Origin: Neolewinella aurantiaca
GTDB lineage: Bacteria; Bacteroidota; Bacteroidia; Chitinophagales; Saprospiraceae
NCBI RefSeq assembly: GCF_008014675.1
Contig: NZ_VOXD01000035.1
Coordinates: 1-63,339, forward strand
Length of the DNA stretch: 63,339 nt
Direction: 5' to 3'
The notes beneath the pieces were generated by a model, which saw only the letters and a program-made list of their open reading frames with translations, did no database searches and was not told where the DNA came from. Position 1 is the first letter of the stretch; every line of letters starts with the position of its first letter. Of this stretch, positions 1 through 9,148 are shown piece after piece. The position numbers and the translations under genes are program-made.

Positions 1-1
1 G

Positions 2-163
2 TTATACCATATCGACATCTCGCTAGATTTTGTCGATCGCGCCCTGACTACCGTAACTTACCAGCAGGTCTACGACTGGGAAACCGCCAACACCTGCCCG
101 ACGCGATACACTCAGCTAAGAGTGCTCCGAGAGAGGACGGAATCGGCCACGGCCGCAGCCTAA
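2..163 (+). CDS. 3' end of an unidentified protein gene (partial)
   Basis: An open frame enters from the left edge and stops with TAA at 161-163, giving about 53 residues rich in Tyr, Thr and Arg and ending in ATAAA. The GC-rich codon use resembles the core genome and differs sharply from the AT-rich DNA starting about 15 bases downstream. No domain is recognised, so no function is proposed. It may be the last host gene, or an older element gene, before the island boundary. It could also be a chance open frame, since only the tail is visible. Confidence 0.4.
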   Translation, partial: LYHIDISLDFVDRALTTVTYQQVYDWETANTCPTRYTQLRVLRERTESATAAA

Positions 164-179
164 CAGAGGGAACACCCTA

Positions 180-401
180 GGATTAGATGATTCTAAAATT
201 GTTTTTGCTATATTAGATGGTTTAGATTCTGGTACACTATTTGAGGTCGGGTATGCTATATCTCAAAATAAAAAGGTTATTGTATTCACGCAAAAGGAAG
301 ACGATGAATCTCTTAAAATGCTTATAGGTACGGGGTGCATTATAGAATCGGATTTTACTACTGCTCTGTACAAATTATATTGGACGCTTGCAAATGAATA
401 A
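180..401 (+). pseudogene. 5'-truncated nucleoside 2-deoxyribosyltransferase-like (DRHyd-type) gene
   Basis: The frame encodes the C-terminal half of a nucleoside 2-deoxyribosyltransferase-like Rossmann fold. Visible are the core FAILDGLDSGTLFEVGYA, with the conserved Asp-x-Gly-Thr and the Glu that is the nucleophile in this family, followed by a KKVIVF strand. The N-terminal half with its nucleotide-binding loop is missing: upstream in the same frame lies GC-rich non-homologous DNA without a start codon, and the composition changes at about 178. The gene therefore looks cut by recombination, unless the window joins two molecules. Its stop overlaps the next gene (ATGAATAA, 394-401), so the two were translationally coupled. 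DRHyd proteins relate to TIR and NADase effectors and occur in defence loci. The family call is firm and the role is inferred. Confidence 0.72.
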
Positions 402-987
402 TAAATTATTACTTCTTTCAGGCGGGATGGATTCAATTGCAGTAGCCCATTGGAAAAAACCAAAGTATGCAGTAACGATTGACTATGGTCAAAAGCCTGC
501 TAAAGCTGAAATAAGTGCTGCTAAGTCTGTTTGTGCAACACTCAAGATAGAGCACTTTGTTATTAATGCGAATTGTTCGGATCTTGGTTCTGGTGATTTA
601 AGCGATAACCCTCAAATTAGTGTTGGCCCCGTTTCGGAATGGTGGCCGTATCGTAATCAGCTATTACTGACACTTGCCGCTATGAAAGCATTACACCTTG
701 ATGTAAAGCAATTGATTATTGGATCTGTTTCAACTGATAGTATTCATGTCGATGGTACTCTTGAATTCTATCGGGAAATTAATGAATTAATTTCAATGCA
801 GGAGGGGAATCTAATTGTTGAGACTCCAGCAATATCGATGACAACGACTGAGTTAATCAAAACCAGTAAAGTTCCGTACTCGACACTGCTATATGCTCAC
901 TCGTGCCATAAGTCAAATCATCCTTGTATGCATTGTCGAGGATGTCAAAAGTACTTGTACAACATTCAACAATTAGAATTAGATTGA
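394..987 (+). CDS. QueC-like PP-loop ATPase (7-cyano-7-deazaguanine synthase family)
   Basis: A protein of about 197 residues with an N-terminal PP-loop SGGMDS for ATP pyrophosphatase chemistry, the IDYGQK strand, and a C-terminal zinc site CHKSNHPCMHCRGC, as in QueC, which turns carboxy-deazaguanine into preQ0 using ATP and ammonia. The ATG at 394 lies inside the upstream stop and is preferred over a TTG at 388. No queD, queE or folE is nearby, so housekeeping queuosine synthesis is unlikely. QueC-like proteins recur in defence loci (QatC, type IV CBASS), where they modify proteins or nucleic acids. Here it pairs with the deoxyribosyltransferase-like fragment and precedes an Argonaute operon. 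A 274-base gap (988-1261), more GC-rich in its middle, separates it from that operon, so joint function is an inference. Confidence 0.85.
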   Translation: MNNKLLLLSGGMDSIAVAHWKKPKYAVTIDYGQKPAKAEISAAKSVCATLKIEHFVINANCSDLGSGDLSDNPQISVGPVSEWWPYRNQLLLTLAAMKALHLDVKQLIIGSVSTDSIHVDGTLEFYREINELISMQEGNLIVETPAISMTTTELIKTSKVPYSTLLYAHSCHKSNHPCMHCRGCQKYLYNIQQLELD

Positions 988-1261
988 TCATTAGATATAC
1001 ACTTTCTATGAAAAACAACATCCGCTCAATACTGAAGGCCGCGTCAAGCCTCCTGCCATGTTTTTAGCATTGATTGAGTGTTCTTGGAATGAGAAGCGTT
1101 GACCTTTCGGCGTCATTGCCTATGGGATAGCTCCCTGCTTGACTGCACACGTTCTAAATAAGAATGGTCGCGAATAAAACTTTCTATTAATCTTAGACTT
1201 TCGCTCGCATTTGAAGGTGTCTTGCACAGATAAAAAACGTATATTGAGCAAAATAGCTCTT

Positions 1262-3325
1262 ATGGAATCAAATTTATACAAAATTAATGTGCAGGCCGAA
1301 TCTCTACTTCTATATAGCTACACATTTGATGAAATATTAACCTTTGACACCTCTCAATTGTATGTTAAAACAGGGGATGGACTATACGTATCGAATATAA
1401 GAAAAGGTAATAAAACACCTATCCCTAACCGTGACAACAAGTACTTTAATTGGCTAGTCAAGAAGTTCATTATACGTAGCCTCAGGGATAGGTCCGATGT
1501 GATAGATATAAATAATTTCAGAGGTGAATTTACCTTGACTTCTGATCCACTCCACAAGGGAAAAGAATTTAGTATTTTACGCAGATGCAGCTTTAGGATA
1601 CAGGAGCTGTATAATGAAATATATTTATTAGTTGATTTATATACTAAAGTATATAATCGGATTTCATTAAGAGATCTTTTGGATAGAGAGTATTTACCGA
1701 TTGATTACGTAGAGCAAAACTGTAAGAAATGTCTCGTTTATGTTGAATTGGAAGGGAAACGAAGGTGGGTGTATGGACAAATTATAGAAATAAAAGAGTC
1801 GTCTGTACTTGTATCCACATCAGATAGTCCAGATGACTATATAAATATAGGACAAGAAAGAGTTTTACCTTCACTCAGAACATCCGATTATGAAAATTTT
1901 GAAACACCCTCTAGTGAAGTTGAAGCTTTAAGAGACTTAGTAAAAAAGACCAGCTTATCAAATTCTTCTGATAAGCATCGACATATAGATAGTATTGTAA
2001 ATAATGTATTTTTTTCACTATTCGAAAACTCTGATAATGATTCATTTAAATCATTAAGTGTTAACCCTTTGACTATTCCAGAAAGCAACATTTTATCTAT
2101 TTCTAATCAGTCTTTGCCCAAGTACTTAATTAGTAGGCAAGGAAAAACGATTACTTCTGAGAGATTGATGGCAGGGCTATCAAAATTCGATCTGAAGGAT
2201 AATATAGTTGATGAAAATGTAGTAGTTTTCTTTAGGGAAAGTGACAAAGAAGACATGAGAGACCTCCTGAAAAAACTGAATACAGGGATCATTTCAGGCA
2301 ATTTTTCTTTTAGTTTACCAACTAAGTTTGGCATCAAATTGAACGTCGTAAAGCACTATGAAATCTCTAAAAATACAGAATACATATCCTCTGTGTTTAA
2401 TTTTCTTCAGTCTTCTAATTCTGATTTTGTCGATTCGTTAGTTATTATCTACTTACCTCCGAATAGCGCGGATTACTACAATATTAAGGCTCTTTTAGCG
2501 TCACACGGAAGGGTATCTCAAATTGTTAGTAAAACTAACTTCGATATTTATTCATGTTGGAATATTTCTGCAAATATATATGCCAAATTAGGCTATACAC
2601 CTTGGAGTATTGAGTCAAAGGCTGATGACTTTTCAGACCTTGTTTTAGGCTTATCATACAGCTCTCTTAAACATAATGGCAGATTGAAGAGGAACTTAGG
2701 TCATGTAAACGTATTTGATAGAAATGGTATTTGGAAATATATGAAATCAAGTATCAACTATTTGAACTTTGAGGAACGACAAGAGGAGATGCCCAGGTTG
2801 ATACTTAATGCTGTTGCTGATTACCAGTCAACTAATCCCAACTTACGAAGCATTGATATCCACTACACAAAGAAATTTTCGGCTAAGGAGCGAAATAAGG
2901 TAATGAGAGCTTTAGAATCTCAGCCAATTGAGTGTGTAAATTTTATTTCCCTTAACAAAGGCCATTCTTTCCATCTGTTTGATTCTAGCCGCTCAACCAA
3001 AGTTGTTGGTGGCGGAAAAATCGTTATTTTAGGAAAAAATAGATTTCTTCTTTCTACTTCCGTACAGTCTAACTCGGATAAAATTTTTGAAATTACTGTG
3101 TGGATAAATGGCACTGATTGCAACTTAAGTGAAGATGAGATACTAAAAATATCTACCAGAATATTATCAATGACAAAACTAAACTGGAAATCAGCAGTCA
3201 AATTGACTAGCGATCCAGTTACAACAAAGTTCTCGTCTGAAGTGGCAAAACTCACCAATTACTTCGACTTAACTTCATGGAGAGAAGTGAGTAATAGCTT
3301 ATCTAACGTCCCTTGGTTTATTTAA
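1262..3325 (+). CDS. Prokaryotic Argonaute, catalytically inactive (long-B-like)
   Basis: About 687 residues. The C-terminal half reads as MID-PIWI: a MID strand SLVIIYLPP, then DYYNIKALLASHGRVSQIV, then NISANIYAKLGYTPW. These supply Tyr405, Lys409, Gln420 and Lys442, matching the Y-K-Q-K pocket that grips a guide 5'-phosphate. In PIWI the first slicer aspartate is replaced by Ser465 (VLGLS), and the second region IDIHYTKKF also lacks its Asp. The chain ends in hydrophobic PWFI, as Argonautes do. The N-terminal half has a Tudor/PAZ-like strand pair near residues 165-190. Length and lost catalysis fit long-B pAgos, which bind guides and trigger a partner effector. ATG 1262 is chosen; TTG 1211 or GTG 1217 would add 15-17 residues. 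The stop lies one base before the RelA/SpoT gene, implying an operon. Fold call firm, subclass tentative. Confidence 0.85.
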   Translation: MESNLYKINVQAESLLLYSYTFDEILTFDTSQLYVKTGDGLYVSNIRKGNKTPIPNRDNKYFNWLVKKFIIRSLRDRSDVIDINNFRGEFTLTSDPLHKGKEFSILRRCSFRIQELYNEIYLLVDLYTKVYNRISLRDLLDREYLPIDYVEQNCKKCLVYVELEGKRRWVYGQIIEIKESSVLVSTSDSPDDYINIGQERVLPSLRTSDYENFETPSSEVEALRDLVKKTSLSNSSDKHRHIDSIVNNVFFSLFENSDNDSFKSLSVNPLTIPESNILSISNQSLPKYLISRQGKTITSERLMAGLSKFDLKDNIVDENVVVFFRESDKEDMRDLLKKLNTGIISGNFSFSLPTKFGIKLNVVKHYEISKNTEYISSVFNFLQSSNSDFVDSLVIIYLPPNSADYYNIKALLASHGRVSQIVSKTNFDIYSCWNISANIYAKLGYTPWSIESKADDFSDLVLGLSYSSLKHNGRLKRNLGHVNVFDRNGIWKYMKSSINYLNFEERQEEMPRLILNAVADYQSTNPNLRSIDIHYTKKFSAKERNKVMRALESQPIECVNFISLNKGHSFHLFDSSRSTKVVGGGKIVILGKNRFLLSTSVQSNSDKIFEITVWINGTDCNLSEDEILKISTRILSMTKLNWKSAVKLTSDPVTTKFSSEVAKLTNYFDLTSWREVSNSLSNVPWFI

Positions 3326-3326
3326 T

Positions 3327-4499
3327 ATGAGTATCGATAAAGGAAAACTGTCCGAGCAGTACAACAAGGAGAAAGGCTTCTTTGATAGAGTTGCAATTGA
3401 AATTCAAGATACTTTGTCTCGAATTGCTAGTGTATACTTTGACCAAACTAGGCTAAAAGTTTTTATCCCAGCGGTGAGAATTAAGCAAATAGAATCTATT
3501 CTTAGTAAGTTAGAGAGAAAAGGAAGAAGTGCTGAGTCACTATACTCAAATGCTAATGATGGGACTATGTCTTTAGTCTTAAATGATTTTATTGGCGGAC
3601 GAATACTATGTAACACAAATGAAGATGTTGTTCAGATAGTAGCTATTATAGAAAAGCATAAAAGATTTGCAGTCGTTAAGCGTGATGACCTGAAAAAGGA
3701 GAGTGGGTACAGAGCGATTCATCTTGATTTGACTTACTCTACGTATCATAAGGATAGTCCAGTAAAAGTACCTTTAGAATTGCAGGTCAAGACTTTTTTT
3801 CAACATGCTTGGGCTGAAGTTACGCATGATGATACTTATAAACCTACAGATAATATGGGGGCAGAATTGCCTTCTGAAGACTACTATAAAAATATTGCAG
3901 CAATCTTAGACGGTCTTGATGGCTTTTTAAGCACTATAAGAAGTCAAAAACTAAGTTACATAACTCCTCCAGAAGAATTAGAGGACACTGATAAAATCAT
4001 CAACTCTAAAACTTTGAGTTTTAAAGTTAATCAGTGGAAATCGAATACAAAATTCACCAACCAAGAGATGAACCTTGTTCTAAGCCGATTAAGGGAATTA
4101 AACTATCAGACATTAGAGGATATTAATAAATTACTTGAAGATGAAAGTATTCGAGATAAAATTAGAGTATCCAAGTCTGAATTAAAAAACCTTTCAAATG
4201 TCTCTGCCTTTGAAATGTTACTGTATGGACCGCTTTTCCAAAAAGGGAAGCCTGAATTAGCTATATCAGAAATTCAATCAAATTTAGGATTCGTAAAGCA
4301 TAAATGCTCCAAATGCAGTTCATTTTTAACTGAGAATGAATATGACTTCATAATTAGAGAAACTGACTCAGATTACGACTTCTATTGTGAAAAACATCGG
4401 CTGGAACACTTTCTTAAAAGATGTGAAATCTGTAATAAATATACAACAGCTATAAAGTGTCTAAAGTGTGAAGCTGAAGATGGGATCCCTTTGTTTTAA
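3327..4499 (+). CDS. RelA/SpoT-type nucleotide pyrophosphokinase with C-terminal Cys motifs (putative pAgo effector)
   Basis: 390 residues. Residues 40-175 form a RelA/SpoT synthetase domain: RIKQIESILSKL (Arg51, Lys53, Lys61, ATP side), LNDFIGGRI (Asp87, Arg92), SGYRAIHLDL (the G-loop Tyr), and PLELQVKTFFQHAWAE with the catalytic Glu151. No HD hydrolase, TGS or ACT domain exists, so it is a stand-alone synthetase. Such enzymes make (p)ppGpp or ppApp, or, as toxSAS toxins, pyrophosphorylate tRNA ends. A helical middle leads to a Cys-rich tail (CSKC, CEIC, CLKC), probably zinc-binding. It starts one base after the Argonaute stop. The pairing suggests an alarmone or toxin effector fired by guided invader recognition. 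A typical long-B effector is a nuclease or NADase, so this partner is unusual. Product and target are unknown. Confidence 0.85.
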   Translation: MSIDKGKLSEQYNKEKGFFDRVAIEIQDTLSRIASVYFDQTRLKVFIPAVRIKQIESILSKLERKGRSAESLYSNANDGTMSLVLNDFIGGRILCNTNEDVVQIVAIIEKHKRFAVVKRDDLKKESGYRAIHLDLTYSTYHKDSPVKVPLELQVKTFFQHAWAEVTHDDTYKPTDNMGAELPSEDYYKNIAAILDGLDGFLSTIRSQKLSYITPPEELEDTDKIINSKTLSFKVNQWKSNTKFTNQEMNLVLSRLRELNYQTLEDINKLLEDESIRDKIRVSKSELKNLSNVSAFEMLLYGPLFQKGKPELAISEIQSNLGFVKHKCSKCSSFLTENEYDFIIRETDSDYDFYCEKHRLEHFLKRCEICNKYTTAIKCLKCEAEDGIPLF

Positions 4500-5182
4500 T
4501 CATTGATACTTCACTCATGCCTGAATATCTCATGCCACAAAAAATGACGCTAAAACTTAGTTGTCAAATCCAGAGGAGCGAAGCCTAAATAGATTTTGTG
4601 TTGAATGGCCCCACCTACGAACTGCCTACTGGGCATTGAACCAAAACGGCTGGCTAGCGGGCGAATCGATGTTGGGAGAATTTACAACTCACAACGACGG
4701 CATCTCTGAACATAATGTTGAGTGGTAGCAATAGAAGAGTGCCCAAATCCCATTTAATCAAGGGCATACTGACGTTATTCTTCACTAAGATGTTTGTGTA
4801 GGTGTATCCAGCCGTATAAAAGGTTACGTTCTTTCCTATGCAGCACACCTTAGCGGTTCCTTGAGTTAATCGTCGAAGGCCTTCAACGCCTTCAGACACA
4901 GTATCGAGGATCGGGAATAGATGGGTTTCCCCCATTTACCGAATTATGAAAACCTGAGCAATCTTTAAAAAGGGAATAAGCTTCTATTGAAAAAGACCAT
5001 GCCTTGTCTGAATGAACGCTTCTTTTTGTGTGCTCGAAAATAGACAAGTCTATTGAGCAAGAGTTCTTCTAGCGTTTGGTTTTCCGAAATAAGCTGAAGT
5101 ACATTGCAGCATTAATAAAACAAAAATCTTTTTTAGGTTTTTCGCCTACCATCCTATTATCACACTTAAACACCTATCTACA
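4500..5182. other. Intergenic stretch with a recombinase relic
   Basis: No intact gene is seen. The middle holds a decayed tyrosine recombinase tail on the minus strand (4685-4840). The rest is AT-rich sequence leading to the secreted-protein gene at 5183. No convincing terminator was found after the RelA/SpoT gene. Confidence 0.6.
4685..4840 (-). pseudogene. Decayed C-terminal fragment of a tyrosine recombinase
   Basis: On the minus strand one frame reads YTNILVKNNVSMPLIKW. After a frameshift it continues as GHSSIATTQHYVQRC, the box-II His region and the nucleophile Tyr of a phage-type integrase. No start, and no upstream catalytic Arg or core-binding domain, remains. A second, roughly 80% similar tail lies at 11610-11760 in the same orientation, so the two bracket the secreted-protein and toxin block between them. 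Confidence 0.75.
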
Positions 5183-8100
5183 ATGAGAGTATTCCCTGTC
5201 CTTTTTTTCTTACTTATCACCTTTTTCTTCTCGTTCAGAATTAACGCACAACTCAATACTGATGTGATACGGGACGACGATGCTGTATTTACCAATAGCG
5301 AACGTTGTGGCGGAGTATTAGAGGTAGCAGCAATGGGTAATAGTGGACCATTTACTGTCCAAGTTTTTAATTCATCAAGAATACAAACCCACAATTTTAG
5401 CCTTGCGGTGAACGAGGGTAGAACCCTCGAAAACATCTGCGCTGATGATTACCGAGTAATCTATACAAATAGATTTGGATGTACATTTGTTGATGAGAAT
5501 ATTAGTGTTACACAATGTGGAGGAAACGACTGTTGTGATGACTTTGGAGTTTTCCAAGACTTTCAGACATTACCTCCTGACCCTGAGCGATGCGGTACCA
5601 ACAACGGTTGTCAGATGAGCTTGAGAGTGTCAACAAATCCTAGAGGTTTTATAACCATCAATAACAGCAGGGATAGATACACTTGGAGCAATGGAGCTAC
5701 AGGTAATAGCTTGCAAGGGTTATGTTCAGGTTCCTATACAGTAACAGCAACAAATGCTTATGGATGTTCCGCTACTCAAACTTTCAACCTTTGCTGCGCA
5801 GGAATCCAGTTAGGTACAATTACAAATGCTATACCTGGAGGCGATAGAGGTAGTGTAGAATATGAACTTCTACACGACATGAGAATAGCAAGTCTTACGC
5901 TTAACGGAAATGAAGTAAACCCAAGTGTAAATGGCAACGGGATAACTGGTCTTGAACCGGGAAGTTATGTTATTGCTTTTCAAACGGTTCCTGGATGTAC
6001 AGCTACTGCTCGTTTTACCATTAGTGAATGTGAAGACCTTGGATCAGATACTTTTGAATTACTTACGTCTACAAGCTCTAGTTGTGGAACTACCGTAAAT
6101 GTTGGTATGGATGATCCATTAAGATTTACTTACCAATGGCAAGACGGTAATACTAATCGTCAGCGTTTTTTGAATTGTAATGTGAACTACTCCGTTACTA
6201 TCACTGACAACTTAGGATGCGGAGAGTTCTCAAAGTCTTACGTTGTTTGCAAAGATTTCGAGCCACTTAGTCTTAATAATTTCATCGTTAACTCTTCACC
6301 GGCCTCAAGTGGCGAAAGTAATGGTGAACTAACATTAGATTTACCTGATCATTTTACGGAATATACCTCTTCGGTCCAATCAAATCAAAATTCTCAATCT
6401 TTAGATTACTACATCTTTAATAATGGAAGCATCGTAATTAGAGGGTTGCAAGGAGGTGAAAATAGCTTAACCTTTACTAACGATTTTGGATGTAGTAGGA
6501 TAGGGTCAGTAATAGTTCCAAGTTGTGAAAATTCCCTCTCCGAAGGTGATGTCTACCTTACTAATCCAATTGTAGAAGGAGAGTTTCTTAATCCTGAAGG
6601 AACACCTATAACAATATCTGCGGAGCTAAACTTTAGACCTGGAGTCAGTGAAAATCGTTCTTTTGATTTTTTGTTAGTTAGAGGGACAGAAACTATTCTG
6701 TCACGCTCTACTCCTGAATTTGTATTGCCTGGTAGTTTTGATCTCGGTATATACTCTTACAAAATTCATGTTTTCGACGAGTGTACGGGGACGGTCTTAA
6801 GCATATTAGACATTGATCACTTATTGGTAGATTGCGCGAACCCTCATGTTCTTCTTGCTATCGAAAATAGATGTGAAAAGCCCTTGTTCACAAGGGCATG
6901 GTATAGCGTGCAAGGAATGGCTGGGAGGAGAGTACATCAGAGATTTGAAATTGGAGATAGCGTTTCTGTTCATCGAGAGTACGAACCATACTCAGAAGGT
7001 GATGATGGACATATGGCCTCTTATAAAGCAGTTGTGGAAGAAGTAAATAATTTTGACGTACGTATTACGCACGACCTAGATAGACACCATATTAATCATT
7101 CAGACAAACCCGGAAAATTAACTGTAACAATAACTCCTCTTGATGGGACATGTCCACTAGTCGCGGAGGTTCAAATGGGTAAAACAACAGAAATAATTCC
7201 ACATGTGTTGAGTGGTTGGGATGAACTTTCAGATGGACGTATCTTTGATAACTTGCCTAACTACTTTTGGCTAGGTTTTATTGAAAATTGTGAAGTGTGT
7301 GGGCTAGAGGATAATTTTGATGATGCAAATTATAGTGATAACAGCACTGATTTTTGTTTCAATAACAACCCAAGAATCACCGACTTTGAATACCAGCCAA
7401 GATTCAGAGACAACCCCTGTAAAGGGGGAGGCACACTGATACTCCCTCCTAGATTCAGTGGTGGGACAGGTGGACTTGTTGATACAGTTAGGATCAACGT
7501 TACTCAATCATTTTCATCAAAATTAGAGCAGAGTGGAGGAAAGTGCGGATGTATTTTTCCTCCTGAAGCAGTAGAATGGATATCACAGGCACCACAGATT
7601 CACCCATTACTACAGGTTTATGCAGAGTTTAAATGCCTTGAAGGCTCTAGTGATTCTGATCCTACAACGATTGAAATTCCAGAAGAAGAAATCGAACAAC
7701 TTTGTGATTATTACGGAGACTTGTATGATTGCTTTACTTGCGATGTAGCATTGGCTCCAGATGGTTGTAGTTATGACTTAGTATGTTATGATAACAATGA
7801 AGAAACGACTCTTGCGAGTAATGTTCAACGAACTTTACCGGATGCATTTCAGGGTGGACAATGCTTTTTTGTACTGCCAGATGAAAACGTACAAAACCTA
7901 TTTGACATCTATATTGGAATTCCTTGTGAAGTAACTCCATGTATTCCAGATGCTTGGAGTTGGTCCGAAAAGATCGATGCTGTCACCTCTAGAGAAGTAG
8001 AGTATTACCGAGAAACAGGTGGAATACAAGAATGTCCAGAATTCAACTGTCACTTTTCTACTTCAGATATTGATTTCTTTCGCGAAGGTGGGCTGGAAGA

Positions 8101-8407
8101 TTACTATTATAAGTCATTTGAAGCGTACGAAAATAGGCTATCTTACATAAAAGGTATTCGTATTTATCCTAATCCTGTTGTTAAATCTGAAAATAAAATT
8201 ACTTTTACAGTAAACCGTCTAAATATAGATAAATGGATGGTCGTAGATATTTATGGAAGAGTAATTACAGGAAGCACAAATGTTGTTGCTCAAGATGGAA
8301 ATACAAAAATAACGATTGAATCTAATCAAATCTTAACAGGAATTATTTTTGTTCAGGTAATATTAGAATCGGGTGAATCCTACACAGAAAAATTAGTTGT
8401 TGAATGA
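5183..8407 (+). CDS. Large secreted adhesin-like protein with type IX sorting domain
   Basis: 1074 residues. A signal peptide (FFLLITFFFSFRINAQ) is followed by many Cys-bearing beta-sandwich modules of the SprB type seen in gliding Bacteroidota. Examples are GSYTVTATNAYGCSATQTF, NYSVTITDNLGCGEF and NSLTFTNDFGCSRIGS, running to about residue 450, then a long unassigned Cys-rich region. The last ~75 residues, from IRIYPNPVV to ESYTEKLVVE, form a type A C-terminal domain that directs export and surface attachment by the type IX system. A cell-surface role in adhesion or presentation of a partner is inferred. The stop overlaps the next gene by ATGA, so they form an operon. Low GC and its place in the island suggest transfer. 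Confidence 0.85.
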   Translation: MRVFPVLFFLLITFFFSFRINAQLNTDVIRDDDAVFTNSERCGGVLEVAAMGNSGPFTVQVFNSSRIQTHNFSLAVNEGRTLENICADDYRVIYTNRFGCTFVDENISVTQCGGNDCCDDFGVFQDFQTLPPDPERCGTNNGCQMSLRVSTNPRGFITINNSRDRYTWSNGATGNSLQGLCSGSYTVTATNAYGCSATQTFNLCCAGIQLGTITNAIPGGDRGSVEYELLHDMRIASLTLNGNEVNPSVNGNGITGLEPGSYVIAFQTVPGCTATARFTISECEDLGSDTFELLTSTSSSCGTTVNVGMDDPLRFTYQWQDGNTNRQRFLNCNVNYSVTITDNLGCGEFSKSYVVCKDFEPLSLNNFIVNSSPASSGESNGELTLDLPDHFTEYTSSVQSNQNSQSLDYYIFNNGSIVIRGLQGGENSLTFTNDFGCSRIGSVIVPSCENSLSEGDVYLTNPIVEGEFLNPEGTPITISAELNFRPGVSENRSFDFLLVRGTETILSRSTPEFVLPGSFDLGIYSYKIHVFDECTGTVLSILDIDHLLVDCANPHVLLAIENRCEKPLFTRAWYSVQGMAGRRVHQRFEIGDSVSVHREYEPYSEGDDGHMASYKAVVEEVNNFDVRITHDLDRHHINHSDKPGKLTVTITPLDGTCPLVAEVQMGKTTEIIPHVLSGWDELSDGRIFDNLPNYFWLGFIENCEVCGLEDNFDDANYSDNSTDFCFNNNPRITDFEYQPRFRDNPCKGGGTLILPPRFSGGTGGLVDTVRINVTQSFSSKLEQSGGKCGCIFPPEAVEWISQAPQIHPLLQVYAEFKCLEGSSDSDPTTIEIPEEEIEQLCDYYGDLYDCFTCDVALAPDGCSYDLVCYDNNEETTLASNVQRTLPDAFQGGQCFFVLPDENVQNLFDIYIGIPCEVTPCIPDAWSWSEKIDAVTSREVEYYRETGGIQECPEFNCHFSTSDIDFFREGGLEDYYYKSFEAYENRLSYIKGIRIYPNPVVKSENKITFTVNRLNIDKWMVVDIYGRVITGSTNVVAQDGNTKITIESNQILTGIIFVQVILESGESYTEKLVVE

Positions 8408-9072
8408 AATTTATAAATTGGATATACCTCTATTTGTTCTTAATAGTAGTCACTGTATCTGCTTGTGGTAATTCTTGCCAAGGTGAGATGCAGGAATTTG
8501 GAGACCAACTTCTAAATGAAAGTACAAGTGGTCGTCTAACTCACTTAGACTATCCTAATTTGATAACCTTTAGAGATTCATCAGGAAATGAATTCTTGTT
8601 TAATAAAGTATTAAACCAAAGAAGTATTGAGCGTAGCGTTGCTTCATATACAGGAGAATGTGATAACGGAAATCAATTTACTCCTTTTCATAACCGAGAA
8701 GTATTTGAAGTTACATACGCTTCCAACACACTTGATACTTTATCTATTGTCATTAAACCTCTAGTAACTCGACTAGTTACGTTTGAAGATGAGCTTTCTC
8801 CTGAGGATCAATCCCAGATTGGTAGAGATGCGATCTTTGTAAAGCTGTCATTTCCTGGATGTGAAATTATAAACACTTCAAGGCTTTTGTCAGATGATGC
8901 TGGCGAAACACGTATCAACGTTATCCCTTTTAGCAGAAGCAAATTTGGGCAGTCATATTCTGACACTTATGGTGTTAGGACGGCATGGAGTAATGAAGTC
9001 TGGTTTTCTTTTTCTAGAGGAATTGTCGCTTTTAACTATTGCGAAAAAGACTACGCACAAGTCGTAAACTAA
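8404..9072 (+). CDS. Putative lipoprotein of unknown function
   Basis: 222 residues starting inside the stop of the type IX-sorted protein gene (ATGA overlap), hence co-translated. It opens with a hydrophobic stretch and a lipobox-like VSAC (Cys21), indicating lipidation and membrane anchoring. The mature part has several Cys residues and beta-strand-like segments but matches no family I recognise. The tight coupling suggests it works with the secreted partner upstream, for example as a membrane-bound accessory. A role in protecting the producer cell is only speculation. Confidence 0.75.
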   Translation: MKFINWIYLYLFLIVVTVSACGNSCQGEMQEFGDQLLNESTSGRLTHLDYPNLITFRDSSGNEFLFNKVLNQRSIERSVASYTGECDNGNQFTPFHNREVFEVTYASNTLDTLSIVIKPLVTRLVTFEDELSPEDQSQIGRDAIFVKLSFPGCEIINTSRLLSDDAGETRINVIPFSRSKFGQSYSDTYGVRTAWSNEVWFSFSRGIVAFNYCEKDYAQVVN

Positions 9073-9148
9073 TATATCACCATTATAACCTTTTTTAACC
9101 CTATAACATCTCCTGTAAAATAAAGGAGAGCCAACTAATACAAAAAAT

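Noticed and set aside
388..987. Housekeeping queC of queuosine synthesis
   Set aside because: No queD, queE or folE nearby; it overlaps a deoxyribosyltransferase-like fragment and sits in an AT-rich island, so a defence-linked QueC-like role fits better.
180..4499. Type IV CBASS locus
   Set aside because: QueC-like is present, but no CD-NTase, TGT-like or OGG-like gene is visible, so the CBASS label cannot be supported.
4654..4935. 93-codon minus-strand gene
   Set aside because: The frame is a frameshifted remnant of a recombinase tail, not an intact gene.
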